Shown: positions 1-10,579, counted from the first letter of the stretch. The stretch: DNA of 64,000 nucleotides from Bryobacterales bacterium (GCA_003163855.1 PLRJ01000162.1:6980-70979); one strand, 5' to 3'. Notes: generated by a model not told the origin, from the sequence alone. Program-made: numbers and translations.

Positions 1-623
1 GCCGCATAGTACACGTACTTTGCCAGTTCGCCTGTAAGGGTGAAAAAGCCGGCCACCCGCGCGGTTGGGGAATTCGGCTGCTTGCTTACATCGGGCACCG
101 GAATCGCCTTGACGTCTAGCCCCACATGCTCGAACACCAACTTGGCGCGCCGGCTGTGGAAGTCGCTGGTCAGCAACGCCAGCCGTGGATGTGGCGGCAA
201 AGGAACACGATCCTGCAGCAGCCTCTTCACGTAAAGTGCGTTCTCAAAGGTACTCTTAGCCCGGTTTTCCAGCAGGATGTACTTGGGGTCCACTCCTCTT
301 TCGCGCAGAAACGCCGCCATGGTTTCAGCCAGGCCGTTGTCGCCCGTCACCACTACATAGGAATACTTGAAACGCTGGATGTTCCACCATGCATACACGC
401 AGCGCAAATAGGATTCGTACCCTAACGTTGCATTCGGCCCGGTACCGGCTACCAGCATCGATCCTCCCAGCACAATCAAAACGTCAGCATCGCCTTCATA
501 CCAATCCGCAGCCAGTTCACCCGCTGCGAACGGCACCACCGGGGTAAAAGCAACCAACAGCATCAGCATTGTTACGCCAACACACAAAGCTCGAAAAATT
601 GCCACCAGCCGTCGCTTACTCAT
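1..623 (-). CDS. DUF218 / YdcF-ElyC family envelope protein (partial)
   Basis: The gene starts at ATG 621-623 and runs off the left edge, so the C-terminus is missing; about 207 residues are visible. An N-terminal hydrophobic segment (about residues 8-32) suggests a membrane anchor. Next come the family hallmarks: a DADVLIVLGGS strand, YVVVTGDNG, a KSTFENALYVK helix and LALLTSDFHSRRA. The family includes YdcF, SanA and ElyC, which are implicated in envelope integrity and lipid-carrier or polysaccharide metabolism. It overlaps the preceding glycosyltransferase by 8 bases and is the last visible gene of the minus-strand polysaccharide cluster, so a role in surface glycan handling is likely. The exact reaction is unknown. 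Confidence 0.8.
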   Translation of the reverse strand, partial: MSKRRLVAIFRALCVGVTMLMLLVAFTPVVPFAAGELAADWYEGDADVLIVLGGSMLVAGTGPNATLGYESYLRCVYAWWNIQRFKYSYVVVTGDNGLAETMAAFLRERGVDPKYILLENRAKSTFENALYVKRLLQDRVPLPPHPRLALLTSDFHSRRAKLVFEHVGLDVKAIPVPDVSKQPNSPTARVAGFFTLTGELAKYVYYA

Positions 624-1857
624 GCTGGTGTCCTTGCTGGATCAGTTGGTATAGTTGCTCGGCCTGCTTCTGTCCGTCAAAGCTGTCTGCAAACCAGGTG
701 CTCGGCTTTACCGGCGTGCTGTCCAGTTGGAAGTAGCGACAAACAGCCTCGTCCATAGCATCGCTCGCGCCGTTGGCGTAAGCGGCTGCATACGGAACCT
801 CGCTATGGCGAAGAATCCGCTCAATCGGCGAATTCGGCAAGATGTAGGCGAGAATCGGGCGGCCGATCTGGACATACTCGAAAAGCTTGCCCGGCACCTG
901 TACCGCGGAATGAGGCTGAACAATCACCAACCCATGCGACTGGCAGCTGATTTTCTGAGCTTCGTCTTGTGGAATTTGATCGGGCACTACCCGCAACCAC
1001 CCTTTTGCTTCCGCCGCGGCCGTGAAGTTTGCATCCGGCAGACAACCGGCGCGCACCGGACCAATCTGCTGGATCTGAACCTTTGCCGGGTCGAGTCTGC
1101 CGCTGTCTATCAACCGCCCGATCGAATACAGCAAAGGCGTCATGCTCCGCCCTTCGTAGAGTTCTCCAACGTGACTATAAACGCGCCGCTGCCCTGCCGG
1201 CAAGGGTAGGGCGCTCAGCCTCCGCTCAGGATCGAAGCCGTTCCAGATTAGACATATCTTTTGAGCCTTCGCCGGATAAGCCGCCTGCAAGCTGTGTTGC
1301 GCCGCATCCGTGTTGGCGATGATGCAGTCTGCTGCCTCGGCAAAAAGCCGCTCTGTCCGGCGGTACCAGAACTTATGAAAAGCGTTCACATCTCCACTGC
1401 CCGGATTCCCAGCCAGGGGATCGCGAAAATCGGCAATCCAACGGTAACGGCGTTCCTGGTGCAGTAGATACGCAGCTAACGGCGTTCCTAGTGGAGGATA
1501 GGTAGAAAGCAAGGTAATGCGAACGTCGTTCTGTCTATCCAGATGATTGTTATCGACAAAACGTTTGGCCGCCTTCGTCGCCCCTAACGCCCATTGCGTT
1601 CCCGTGACGCCGGGCAGGCAGAACCGGCGTATAATCCGCTCCACTTGCCAGCCCACTCCTTGGCGCGGATGACTAACGAAGGGGTCGCCAACGGTCTCAG
1701 CATCCAGATCGGGACAGCCGATAACGTCTACCGCCGTAAAAACCCGGCAGCGAACCCCCATCCGCGACAGGTATTTGCAAAACCGGTAGGGCCTTGCGCC
1801 GCCAACTGAATTCTCCGGCGGATAATGATAAGCAAAAACCAGCAACAGATCGGGCAT
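616..1857 (-). CDS. glycosyltransferase, GT4-like (GT-B fold)
   Basis: A 413-aa protein. I start it at ATG 1855-1857, which shares one base with the stop of wecB (TAATG). The frame is open 21 codons further upstream, but that stretch overlaps wecB and looks non-coding. The protein begins with a GT-B N-terminal strand and a YHYPPENSVGG loop, which binds the acceptor in WbuB-like transferases. It carries WIADFRDPLAG and DCIIANTDAA in the middle, and a C-terminal donor-site region around LFEYVQIGRPILAY. The sugar transferred cannot be told from sequence. The context (wecB, other transferases, an acetyltransferase) indicates assembly of an extracellular or O-antigen-like polysaccharide at the inner membrane. 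Confidence 0.82.
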   Translation of the reverse strand: MPDLLLVFAYHYPPENSVGGARPYRFCKYLSRMGVRCRVFTAVDVIGCPDLDAETVGDPFVSHPRQGVGWQVERIIRRFCLPGVTGTQWALGATKAAKRFVDNNHLDRQNDVRITLLSTYPPLGTPLAAYLLHQERRYRWIADFRDPLAGNPGSGDVNAFHKFWYRRTERLFAEAADCIIANTDAAQHSLQAAYPAKAQKICLIWNGFDPERRLSALPLPAGQRRVYSHVGELYEGRSMTPLLYSIGRLIDSGRLDPAKVQIQQIGPVRAGCLPDANFTAAAEAKGWLRVVPDQIPQDEAQKISCQSHGLVIVQPHSAVQVPGKLFEYVQIGRPILAYILPNSPIERILRHSEVPYAAAYANGASDAMDEAVCRYFQLDSTPVKPSTWFADSFDGQKQAEQLYQLIQQGHQHE

Positions 1858-2954
1858 TAGGAAGGCAACAAAAAGCCGCGTATCGCCGCATGACAGCGCA
1901 CTCCCGCCTGCCCGTCCCAAAGCTCCGGTATCGCTCCGGCTTTCGGTGACTCTTTGCTCTCCTGCCAGGCATTCAGAATACTCACCTTGCTGGTTCCAGC
2001 CAGCCGGTTCGTGCCCGCTTCTACCGTCACCGGCCGCTCCGTATTATCGCGCAGAGTCAGACATGGCGTTCCCAATACGGTGGATTCCTCCTGGATCCCA
2101 CCAGAATCGGTCAGTATGACGGACGCCTTTGCCTGCATATGCAGAAAATCACGGTAACCCAGCGGATCAAGAAGATGAATGGCGGAGGGCAGCCCAATAC
2201 CATTGATCTTTGTTCGCGTTCGTGGATGCAACGGCCAGTACAGCGGCAGATCTTCGGCTATCTCGCTCAAAGCAGAAAGAATCTCTGTTAGTTTTCCATC
2301 GTTATCGACGTTAGCCGGCCGGTGCAGGGTGACTAATCCAAAGCAGCCGCAGACTTGCAAACGCGTCAGAATATCCGAATCCATGGCTTCATTCAGATTG
2401 TGGCGCAGCGAATCCACCATCAGGTTCCCCACCAGCACAATCTGCTTCGGATCCCTTCCTTCCCGAAGCAAATTCGTCCGGCCGCTCTCCTCCGTTACCA
2501 GCAGCAGGTCCGAGATGGAATCCGTCACCAGCCGGTTAATCTCCTCGGGCATCGTGCGGTCGAAACTACGCAGGCCGGCCTCGGCATGAATCACGCGAAT
2601 ATCAAGTTTCGCCGCCACCAGCGCAGCTGCAACGGTGGAGTTTACGTCGCCCACTACCACCACTGCCTCAACCTCGTCCTGGATGAACACCGGCTCAATC
2701 CGCTTCATGATTTCCGCCGTCTGTTGGGCATGGCTGCCCGAACCCACCTGCAGCCGGTGGCGCGGTTCGGGAATGCGAAGATCCCGGAAAAAGCTTTCCG
2801 ACATATTCTGGTCGTAATGTTGGCCGGTGTGGATCAGGTTGATATCGAAGCAGGAATCACCGTTGAAAGCCGCAATCAGCGGCGCGATTTTCATGAAGTT
2901 CGGACGCGCTCCTGCCACCATGGCAAGGTTCATCGGCTTCTTGGGCAGGTTCAT
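1857..2954 (-). CDS. wecB: UDP-N-acetylglucosamine 2-epimerase (non-hydrolysing)
   Basis: A 365-aa protein that interconverts UDP-GlcNAc and UDP-ManNAc, a precursor of many surface polysaccharides. It has the family N-terminus VAGARPNFMKIAPLI, HTGQHYD near residue 45, the IHAEAGLRSFDRTMPEE segment (acidic and arginine residues around the active site), a LHPRT motif and the C-terminal DSGGIQEES that binds UDP. I chose ATG 2952-2954; an in-frame TTG 15 bases upstream abuts an AAGG sequence and is an alternative. The C-terminal tail (last 25 residues or so) is less typical. It is translationally coupled to the downstream glycosyltransferase. No wecC-like UDP-ManNAc dehydrogenase is visible here. 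Confidence 0.92.
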   Translation of the reverse strand: MNLPKKPMNLAMVAGARPNFMKIAPLIAAFNGDSCFDINLIHTGQHYDQNMSESFFRDLRIPEPRHRLQVGSGSHAQQTAEIMKRIEPVFIQDEVEAVVVVGDVNSTVAAALVAAKLDIRVIHAEAGLRSFDRTMPEEINRLVTDSISDLLLVTEESGRTNLLREGRDPKQIVLVGNLMVDSLRHNLNEAMDSDILTRLQVCGCFGLVTLHRPANVDNDGKLTEILSALSEIAEDLPLYWPLHPRTRTKINGIGLPSAIHLLDPLGYRDFLHMQAKASVILTDSGGIQEESTVLGTPCLTLRDNTERPVTVEAGTNRLAGTSKVSILNAWQESKESPKAGAIPELWDGQAGVRCHAAIRGFLLPS

Positions 2955-2971
2955 TTCAGGTCGGTTCAACC

Positions 2972-4108
2972 TTATTCTAGGTTGTGCTTCGCCGCTCGGC
3001 CTTTTCTTGCCAGGAACTTCCGGTAGATCTCGCCATTTCGCTGCACATTCCGCGCCATGCTGAGTTCTGCGGCGGCGAACTCGGCGCCCCGTCTCCCGAA
3101 ACTGGCGCGCAATCGATCGTCAACCATCAATCGCGACAGCTTATCCGCCAAATCACCAGCATCGTTCGATGTGAACAGCAAGCCGCGTTGACCATCCTTT
3201 ATTAGTTCCGGCGTGCCACCTACGCGCGAACCAACCACGCAGACGCCGCACGCCATTGCCTCTAGAATCGCATTAGAAAATGCTTCCGAATAGGAACAGG
3301 AAACAAAGACATCTAAGCTGCGCAAATAGGAAGCTACCGAGGGTGTGGCGGGAACAAAAAGGCTCTGCGTGTCAATGTTCAGGCGTCGCGCGTTAGCCTT
3401 CAGTTTCTCCAGTTCAGGTCCACTGCCCACCAGCAGTAGCTTTGGGTTCCGCGCAAGATGCCGGACAATTGCGAACGCCTCCTGCAACAGGCTCAGGTTC
3501 TTCTCAGGCCGCAGCACACACACCGCGCCGATGACAAAGGAACCGATAAATTCCGGCAGCCGCGCGTTCGCATCCGGATAGAACTCTGTCGTATCTACGC
3601 CGTTGTAGCAGAGTTCGATGCGGCTTGCCGGCACCGACCAGTCATCCACCAGGTGCCTGCGCATAGCCTCACAGTTCACTACAATGGCGTCCACCAGGTG
3701 GTCGGTAAACTGCAACTGCTTTTGCGATTTCCCATCCAGCAGACTGCGGCTTCCCAGCATGCTGGAAAGCACAACCGGAACCCGCAGCATGCGCGCAAGA
3801 GGGACGACAAATACCGCGCTGGCATCAAACGCATGCACCACTTCTATCCGCTTTTGCCGGATGATCGACCGCAACCGAAGCGCCGCTTGCAGCGCTTTCA
3901 TCGACGCAATGCTGGTCAGGTCCATGTGAAGTATCGGTACGCCTGCGCGTTCGAGTTCTTCGTACCTGGGTCCCACCGGTTTATAAGCTGCCACGTAAGG
4001 AGTGAACTCATCCGCCGGCAATGCCAGTGCAAGCTTGGCCACGTCGCGCTCAATGCCGCCTGAGCCCAGTTCGCGCACCGCTAACAACACGGATATCGGC
4101 CTGCTCAC
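2972..4108 (-). CDS. glycosyltransferase family 4
   Basis: A 378-aa GT-B fold glycosyltransferase. The N-terminal domain opens with LLAVRELGSGGIERDVAKLA, the GSGG loop typical of GT4 enzymes. The C-terminal domain has VCVLRPEKNLSLLQEA, LLVGSGPE and the EX7E donor motif in SYSEAFSNAILEAMACG (about residue 285). It starts at GTG 4108 and overlaps the stop of the acetyltransferase gene by 4 bases (GTGA), so translation is probably coupled. Donor and acceptor sugars are unknown. It acts in the cytoplasm or at the inner membrane during assembly of the polysaccharide encoded by this cluster. Confidence 0.88.
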   Translation of the reverse strand: MSRPISVLLAVRELGSGGIERDVAKLALALPADEFTPYVAAYKPVGPRYEELERAGVPILHMDLTSIASMKALQAALRLRSIIRQKRIEVVHAFDASAVFVVPLARMLRVPVVLSSMLGSRSLLDGKSQKQLQFTDHLVDAIVVNCEAMRRHLVDDWSVPASRIELCYNGVDTTEFYPDANARLPEFIGSFVIGAVCVLRPEKNLSLLQEAFAIVRHLARNPKLLLVGSGPELEKLKANARRLNIDTQSLFVPATPSVASYLRSLDVFVSCSYSEAFSNAILEAMACGVCVVGSRVGGTPELIKDGQRGLLFTSNDAGDLADKLSRLMVDDRLRASFGRRGAEFAAAELSMARNVQRNGEIYRKFLARKGRAAKHNLE

Positions 4109-4683
4109 GCGCTACCTGCGGGCTTAATCGCTTTCGCGGGCGATCCAACCGCCACTACGCCAGCCGGAATATTCTTCACCACTACGCTGCCCGCGCCGAT
4201 CGTCGTCTGCGAACCCACGTCGGCCATGACGATGCAAGACGCCCCAATCCAGCAATCTTCGCCGATCGTAACGCCATCCGGACCCTCCAGCGTGCTCGAA
4301 AGACGGCCTTGCGCATCGCGCCTATGCTGCGTCCGCCCACCGGGAATTTCAACATGTGAAGCGATTTGCGTGCGCGCGCCAATTTTCGCCTGCCCGATAA
4401 TGCAGTAGCTGCCGATTGACACATTCGCCCCGACTCTTACCTGTGTGCGCGAAAAAAATGTGCCGAACGCGATCACCACATCAGCCGCGCATTCTTCCAA
4501 AGTCAGCCGATAAAAGGCAGCACGCAGAAAATCGCCCAAAAATCCCGGCATCATGGCGAAGTAGTGTGAGAAAAACGTGAACAAGATGCCGAGCCGTCCA
4601 AATCCGCAAAGCAGCGCCGCGGGAAACGCAACAGCCAGACTTACCGCTTGCGCGCAGCGTTTACTTAAAAGGCGAAGAGACAT
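4105..4683 (-). CDS. hexapeptide-repeat acetyltransferase (WcaF/DapH-like)
   Basis: A 192-aa protein. An N-terminal hydrophobic region of about 60 residues is followed by a left-handed beta-helix with [LIV]-G-x-x hexapeptides: RVGANVSIGSYCIIGQAKIG, VTIGEDCWIGASCIVMADVG, TTIGAGSVV and VVAVGSPAKAI near the end. Proteins of this kind O-acetylate sugars, as in colanic acid acetyltransferases. The ATG directly follows the stop of the upstream glycosyltransferase (TGA-ATG), and the 3' end overlaps the next transferase by 4 bases. This makes it part of the polysaccharide operon. The acetylated sugar is not known. Confidence 0.85.
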   Translation of the reverse strand: MSLRLLSKRCAQAVSLAVAFPAALLCGFGRLGILFTFFSHYFAMMPGFLGDFLRAAFYRLTLEECAADVVIAFGTFFSRTQVRVGANVSIGSYCIIGQAKIGARTQIASHVEIPGGRTQHRRDAQGRLSSTLEGPDGVTIGEDCWIGASCIVMADVGSQTTIGAGSVVVKNIPAGVVAVGSPAKAIKPAGSA

Positions 4684-5796
4684 TCAAACAACTAACATAA
4701 CTTCCTCAAAGATGGAATGCAGCGCCCGGTAATAGCTTTGTGGCGAGTGTTCAAGCACCACTTTCCCGGCAGCCGAGGAAAATTCGAGCCTCAACTTACT
4801 TGAAGATAGTAACTGCTCCATGGCTTGACTAAGTGCACTTACATTACCGCTCGGCACCAGCAGAGCATTAACGCCATCAATTGCCAGTTCCGGTATGCCC
4901 CCGACGTTTGAAGCAATAACGGGCACCTTCGCCGCCATTGCCTCCAGCAGTACATTTGGCGTTCCCTCCGACAGGGACGGAAGCACAAAGATGTCGGCCA
5001 AACCATAAAACCCGCTAACGTCATCCCGATGGCCCGTGAAGATGACCGATTTTGGCGGCAGGCAACTGCCGGCAAGCTGCCGCAGAGAGGCCGATTCCGG
5101 TCCGTCACCCACCAGGATCAGTGCTGGATCATCCGCCTTATTGCGTGCGCAACATTCGGCAAACGCTTTTATCAGAAAAGCATGCCCCTTCTCCCGCGAA
5201 AGTCGGCCAACGCTCAGCACCACTCGCGTTTGCGCGTCAATCCCCAATTCTTCGCGCAACAATCGCACCCGCACCGGGTCAACTGTAAAGGGCCGAATGG
5301 GCATATGCTGCACGCGTATGCGGGCGCTTGGAACGCCTCGCCTTACCAGTTGGTCGGCGAACGCTTGGCACACCGTCACGGTGAGGTCTGCCTGACGCAG
5401 CGAAAAGCGGTCTAACTGGTTATAGCAGCGCATTTTGAAGTCAGGGGAAGTGTAGCCGTGATGGAACGCTACCCACTTCCGGCCTTGCTGCACTCCTAAC
5501 CAGCGCACCAGGAAATGCGATTTGACGCTATTCGACCATATAATTTGCGGATCCAGTTGATCCACCAGTTCCCTGAGATAAGGCATCACAGCCGTATCGA
5601 AGCGGCCCTTCTCCTTGATCAGGCGCAGGGGTATATTCTCAGCCTCCATGGTCCAGGTAAGCGAATTATTCATATTGGCGGCCCCGCGCACAAAATTGGC
5701 CACTTCTATGCCGCCAGCGGCTTCGCGCGCGTACTCCAGCACTGCTTTGGCCGTGCCGGTGATGGAGTTCGCTTCAAGCAATGCCAGAATACGCAA
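4684..5796 (-). CDS. glycosyltransferase family 4
   Basis: A 370-aa GT4-type glycosyltransferase. The N-terminal domain includes GTAKAVLEYAREAAGG and FHHGYTSPD. The C-terminal donor-binding domain includes VLSVGRLSREKGHAFLIKAF, LVGDGPESASL, VIFTGHRDD and the EX7E motif SLSEGTPNVLLEAMAAKVPV (about residues 275-295). The start is TTG 5794-5796, supported by a GAGGG Shine-Dalgarno 6 bases upstream. It is followed without a gap by the acetyltransferase gene. It belongs to the polysaccharide cluster; substrate unknown. Confidence 0.88.
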   Translation of the reverse strand: MRILALLEANSITGTAKAVLEYAREAAGGIEVANFVRGAANMNNSLTWTMEAENIPLRLIKEKGRFDTAVMPYLRELVDQLDPQIIWSNSVKSHFLVRWLGVQQGRKWVAFHHGYTSPDFKMRCYNQLDRFSLRQADLTVTVCQAFADQLVRRGVPSARIRVQHMPIRPFTVDPVRVRLLREELGIDAQTRVVLSVGRLSREKGHAFLIKAFAECCARNKADDPALILVGDGPESASLRQLAGSCLPPKSVIFTGHRDDVSGFYGLADIFVLPSLSEGTPNVLLEAMAAKVPVIASNVGGIPELAIDGVNALLVPSGNVSALSQAMEQLLSSSKLRLEFSSAAGKVVLEHSPQSYYRALHSIFEEVMLVV

Positions 5797-5805
5797 TGGT
5801 CGCCC

Positions 5806-6630
5806 TCAAACCAATCGACGCAAAACGCGGCGAGCTTTAGACGACACGAAATTGCCAGTCTGCTTCATAAGTTCGTAAGCCAGGTTGACCGGTTGGTCGT
5901 TATAATGCCGGCAGCGGGCGGCCCAGAACATCCGGAAAATAGTGGCATGCGTCACCAGCGCGCCTTTGTCGAATAAATGCGGCATGGTCTTCCGGCTCGG
6001 CAGATCAATCAGCGCTTCCGGAACAAAGGCCACATCGTGGCTCTCGGCTATGCGGAACCACATGTCGAAGTCCGACCAGAATCCGTAACGCGCATCAAAT
6101 AATCCCATCTGGTTTAGAACTGCGCGGCGCGCCATCACCGTGCCCCACACCGGACATTCCAAATCTCTATCGCGAAAGCATATTTTTTCCAGAAAATCAC
6201 TTCCTTTAAGAAAGGGGCTGAACGCCTCGGTAAGCTCGCCCGACTTGCCGTCCGGCGACAGATGGCGATAGATGTTAAACACGAATCCGGCGGTCGGATT
6301 TTCTAGCAGCGCCGCGCGCCATTTCTCAATGATCGTCGGATGGTAGATATCGCCGTCGTGAAGAATAGCCACAAACTCTCCACTGCACCGGCGGATCCCC
6401 GCGTTCAGGTTGCCCGGCATCGCCAGGTTTGTTGCATTCCGCACGTACTGAATCCGCTTATCCTGCGCCTCATAGCGGCGGCAAATATCAGATGTCCCGT
6501 CAGTGGAGCAATCGTCACAGATGAAAAGTTCGAAGTTTTTGTATGTCTGTTCGAGAATGCAATCGAGTGTCCGCGGCAGAAATTCCGCCCGATTGTAAGT
6601 AACCAGGACGATGCTGACGTCAGGGCTCAT
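5806..6630 (-). CDS. glycosyltransferase family 2
   Basis: A 274-aa GT-A fold transferase and the first gene of the minus-strand polysaccharide cluster. The N-terminus reads SIVLVTYNRAEFLPRTLDCI, followed by FICDDCSTDGT (nucleotide-binding Asp residues) and ILHDGDIYHP near residue 95, the DXD-like metal and sugar-nucleotide motif. The start is ATG 6628-6630; an in-frame TTG 9 bases upstream is possible. There is no large membrane domain, so it is a soluble or peripheral enzyme. The gene lies 9 bases before the next transferase and is divergent from the frameshifted epimerase gene. Confidence 0.87.
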   Translation of the reverse strand: MSPDVSIVLVTYNRAEFLPRTLDCILEQTYKNFELFICDDCSTDGTSDICRRYEAQDKRIQYVRNATNLAMPGNLNAGIRRCSGEFVAILHDGDIYHPTIIEKWRAALLENPTAGFVFNIYRHLSPDGKSGELTEAFSPFLKGSDFLEKICFRDRDLECPVWGTVMARRAVLNQMGLFDARYGFWSDFDMWFRIAESHDVAFVPEALIDLPSRKTMPHLFDKGALVTHATIFRMFWAARCRHYNDQPVNLAYELMKQTGNFVSSKARRVLRRLV

Positions 6631-6722
6631 GGCACGCAAGAAAAGGCGTCACTTCTGGATTATAGCGGCGTGCCGGCGCATAGAATGAAGAGTTCTCGAT
6701 CAATGGAAACTCTCAAAAAGAA

Positions 6723-7389
6723 ATGGCCGAACTGAAAGTCATAATCACGGGTGCAACCGGCATGGTGGGCGAAGGCGTGCTGCTTGCATGTCTGGCACAC
6801 CCGTTCCATTCAGCAGGTATTGATGGTGAACCGCAAACACTACACTGCTCAAAGCCCCAAACTAAGCGAGTGTATTGTGCCCGATTTCCTGGCTCTTGAC
6901 GATTTATCCACCGCCTTGACCGGCTATGACGCCTGCTTCTACTGTGCCGGAGTAAGTTCCCGAGGCATGAGTGAATCCGCCTACACCCACATCACCTACG
7001 AAACTACACTTCACTTCGCCCGCAAGTTGGCCTCCCTGAACCCGCGCATGACGTTCATCTACGTCTCCGGCAGCCTCACCGATAGCAGCGAAAAAGGCAA
7101 AATCATGTGGGCGCGCGTGAAGGGCAAAACCGAAAACGCCCTGCTGCAATGCGGCTTCCACCGGGTCTACAACTTCCGCCCCGGCTTCATGCGGCCGACG
7201 GCCGGCCAGCAAAATATCAAATCCTATTACAAGCTGATAGGCGGCCTCTACCCGCTACTCCACCTGCTGCTTCCCAACCAGGTAAGCACCATGCACGACG
7301 TCGCCACAGCCATGATCAACAGTGTCCTGAAGGGCTATCCCAAATCGATTCTCGAGATCAAAGACATCAACGCTCTGGCCAAGGCCTAA
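6723..7389 (+). pseudogene. NAD-binding epimerase/dehydratase-like gene with a one-base frameshift
   Basis: From ATG 6723 the frame reads MAELKVIITGATGMVGEGVL, a Rossmann-fold start with the GATGMVG dinucleotide loop, and continues to LACLAHP at 6803. The rest of the protein (SIQQVLMVNRKHYTAQ to the end at 7389) lies in the next frame. Removing one base at about 6804 joins the two parts into a normal protein of about 221 aa: VNRKH, CIVPDFLAL, CFYCAGVSSRG, FIYVSGSLTD, KGKTENALLQ and NFRPGFMRPT. This matches atypical short-chain dehydrogenase/epimerase proteins of about 215-220 aa. It is either a recent loss-of-function mutation or a sequencing error. The rest of the frame shows no further damage, which favours a very recent event or an error. 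Confidence 0.8.
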
Positions 7390-7404
7390 ACTCAATCAAT
7401 ATCC

Positions 7405-8778
7405 ATGCGAAAATTTCTCATGCCCTCCAAATTCGCCGGCGCTCTACTTCTGCCCCTTGCTTTTCTGGCCACTTCCCTCACTCTTTCGGCCGATTCCGCG
7501 CTGCTGCCAACCTCTCTTCGTGCGCAAGCCGACCTGCAGCAGCAATGGCTCGCCGCCCGGCTCGATCAGAATCTGCCCGCGCTCATGCGCAAGCACGGTG
7601 TTGCCATGTGGATTGTCGCCTGCCGCGAATATGCCGAGGACCCCGCCTTCTTTGCGCTTGTTTCCCCCACCGTCTTTGCGGCCCGCCGAACCACCATTTA
7701 CGTCTTCAATAATCTGGGCCCCGAAAAAGGCATTGAGCGCCTCGCTCTCGGCGGCGATTCCAACGGCGGCCTCTATCAGGTCTATCGCGATCCGGACGCC
7801 CCCACTCACGAAATCTATGGTGCCTCGCAATGGCAGCTTTTGCGCAAACTGGTGGACTCGCGCAATCCCCGCAACATAGCCATCGATATTTCCGCAACAC
7901 ATGCCTTCTCCGACGGCCTCACCGTCGGTATGGAGCGGCAGTTGCTGGACGCGCTGGGCCCCGAGAACGCAAAGAAATTCGTGAACTCGGAATTGCTCGC
8001 ACTCGAATATCAGGATCTGCGCGTCCCCGCCATGCTGCCCACCTATCGCGAGATGATGACCACTGTACATGCCATCATCTCGGAGGCCTTTTCAAATAAA
8101 GTAATCACTCCCGGCAAGACCACTAATACCGATGTCGTCTGGTGGCTGCGCCAGAAGGTGAACGATCTCGGCTATGGGACCTGGTTTCAAACATCGGTCA
8201 CTGTCCAGCGCCTTGGTTCCACCGAAGGAACCGAAAATCTCAAGAAGGACGACGACATTGTCATCCAACGCGGCGACGTGCTGCACACCGACTTCGGCAT
8301 CACGGTCATGCGCCTCAACACCGATACCCAGCACATGGGCTATGTTCTGCGCGAAGGCGAGACCGACGTTCCTGCCGGCCTGAAGCTTGCTCTGAAGAAC
8401 GGCAACGCGCTACAGGATATCGTTCTGCGCAATCTGCGCCCGGGCCGCACCGGCAACGAGATTCTTGCTACTTCGCTGGATGAAATGAAGACGGTCGGCA
8501 TCAAAGGCACCATCTACACCCACCCTATCGGCGATCACGGACACGCCGCCGGCCCGCTCATCGGGCTCTGGGACCGCCAGCAGGGGGTACCCGGCCGCGG
8601 CGACGTCCCTCTTCTGGCCAACACCTGGTTTTCCATCGAACTCTCAGCCACAACACCCGTCCCTGAATGGAAGGGTCAGGAAGTGCAGATGGGTCTCGAG
8701 GAAGACGCTGCGGTAGACGCCGAGGGGAAGGCGAGTTGGGTCGCTCCCCGCCAGACTGAGTTTCATCTTGTTCGGTGA
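7405..8778 (+). CDS. secreted M24-family metallopeptidase (Xaa-Pro aminopeptidase-like)
   Basis: A 457-aa protein with an N-terminal signal peptide (hydrophobic residues about 9-28). The C-terminal half has the pita-bread fold of M24 peptidases. LHTDFGI around residue 296 supplies the first metal-ligand Asp, with a second Asp about a dozen residues on. THPIGDHGHAAGP near 372-384 supplies the His ligand, FSIEL near 412 a Glu and GLEEDAAV near 432 the last Glu. The N-terminal half is a creatinase-like domain. It probably cleaves peptides with a proline next to the N-terminus in the periplasm. It follows the frameshifted epimerase gene by 15 bases, but no functional link is evident. Confidence 0.87.
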   Translation: MRKFLMPSKFAGALLLPLAFLATSLTLSADSALLPTSLRAQADLQQQWLAARLDQNLPALMRKHGVAMWIVACREYAEDPAFFALVSPTVFAARRTTIYVFNNLGPEKGIERLALGGDSNGGLYQVYRDPDAPTHEIYGASQWQLLRKLVDSRNPRNIAIDISATHAFSDGLTVGMERQLLDALGPENAKKFVNSELLALEYQDLRVPAMLPTYREMMTTVHAIISEAFSNKVITPGKTTNTDVVWWLRQKVNDLGYGTWFQTSVTVQRLGSTEGTENLKKDDDIVIQRGDVLHTDFGITVMRLNTDTQHMGYVLREGETDVPAGLKLALKNGNALQDIVLRNLRPGRTGNEILATSLDEMKTVGIKGTIYTHPIGDHGHAAGPLIGLWDRQQGVPGRGDVPLLANTWFSIELSATTPVPEWKGQEVQMGLEEDAAVDAEGKASWVAPRQTEFHLVR

Positions 8779-8833
8779 TGCGCGCGGCAGCCAAGCTGCA
8801 TGCGTTAAAGCGTAGAAGGTTCAAAGTCCCGCT

Positions 8834-9259
8834 GTGTTTAGTCTTTCTATCCGCTGCGCCTCTGCCGACGACGAAGAAGACATCGTCGCCCTTTGGCGTG
8901 CATGCGGGTTGCAAACTTCGTACAACGATCTGGCGCAGGATTTTCGTGTCGCCCGCGCGAAGCCAAACTCCGACATTCTTGTCGGCGTCAGCACCGAAAA
9001 AAGGATTGTCGGCAGCGTCATGGCCGGACATGATGGCCATCGCGGCTGGCTCTATTACGTTGCCACCGCGCCAGATTGTCAGTTGCAGGGCATAGGGCGG
9101 CAGATGGTTGCGGCAGGCGAGCAATGGCTCCGTGAACGCAGGGTCGTCAAGGTCATGCTGCTCGTCCGAGACACCAACAAGCAGGTCGTCGATTTCTATA
9201 GGCACATCGGCTTTGAGGCCGTACCGCGCATTGTCATGCAGAAGTGGCTAGTTGAATAG
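8834..9259 (+). CDS. ypeA: GNAT acetyltransferase, YpeA-like
   Basis: A 141-aa single-domain GNAT protein, the same length as E. coli YpeA and similar throughout. It has IRCASADDEEDIVALWRACG at the N-terminus, IVGSVMAGHDGHRGWLYYVA in the centre, the acetyl-CoA loop QLQGIGRQMV (Q/R-x-x-G-x-G/A) and VVDFYRHIGFE at the C-terminus. It uses a GTG start. The acceptor is unknown for the whole YpeA group. It follows the M24 gene by 55 bases and is convergent with the esterase gene at 9350. Confidence 0.85.
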   Translation: MFSLSIRCASADDEEDIVALWRACGLQTSYNDLAQDFRVARAKPNSDILVGVSTEKRIVGSVMAGHDGHRGWLYYVATAPDCQLQGIGRQMVAAGEQWLRERRVVKVMLLVRDTNKQVVDFYRHIGFEAVPRIVMQKWLVE

Positions 9260-9349
9260 ACAGGTGAGCGATATTGGTTCGCGATTCGGGTGCCGGAGGC
9301 ATATTGTAGCGCCTCGATGCGGATGATCACAGTGGCAACTTGTTAGGTC

Positions 9350-10579
<1,230 letters not shown>

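Noticed and set aside
40..425. Two plus-strand open frames at the left edge
   Set aside because: They lie antisense to the DUF218 gene, show no family motif and are explained as shadows.
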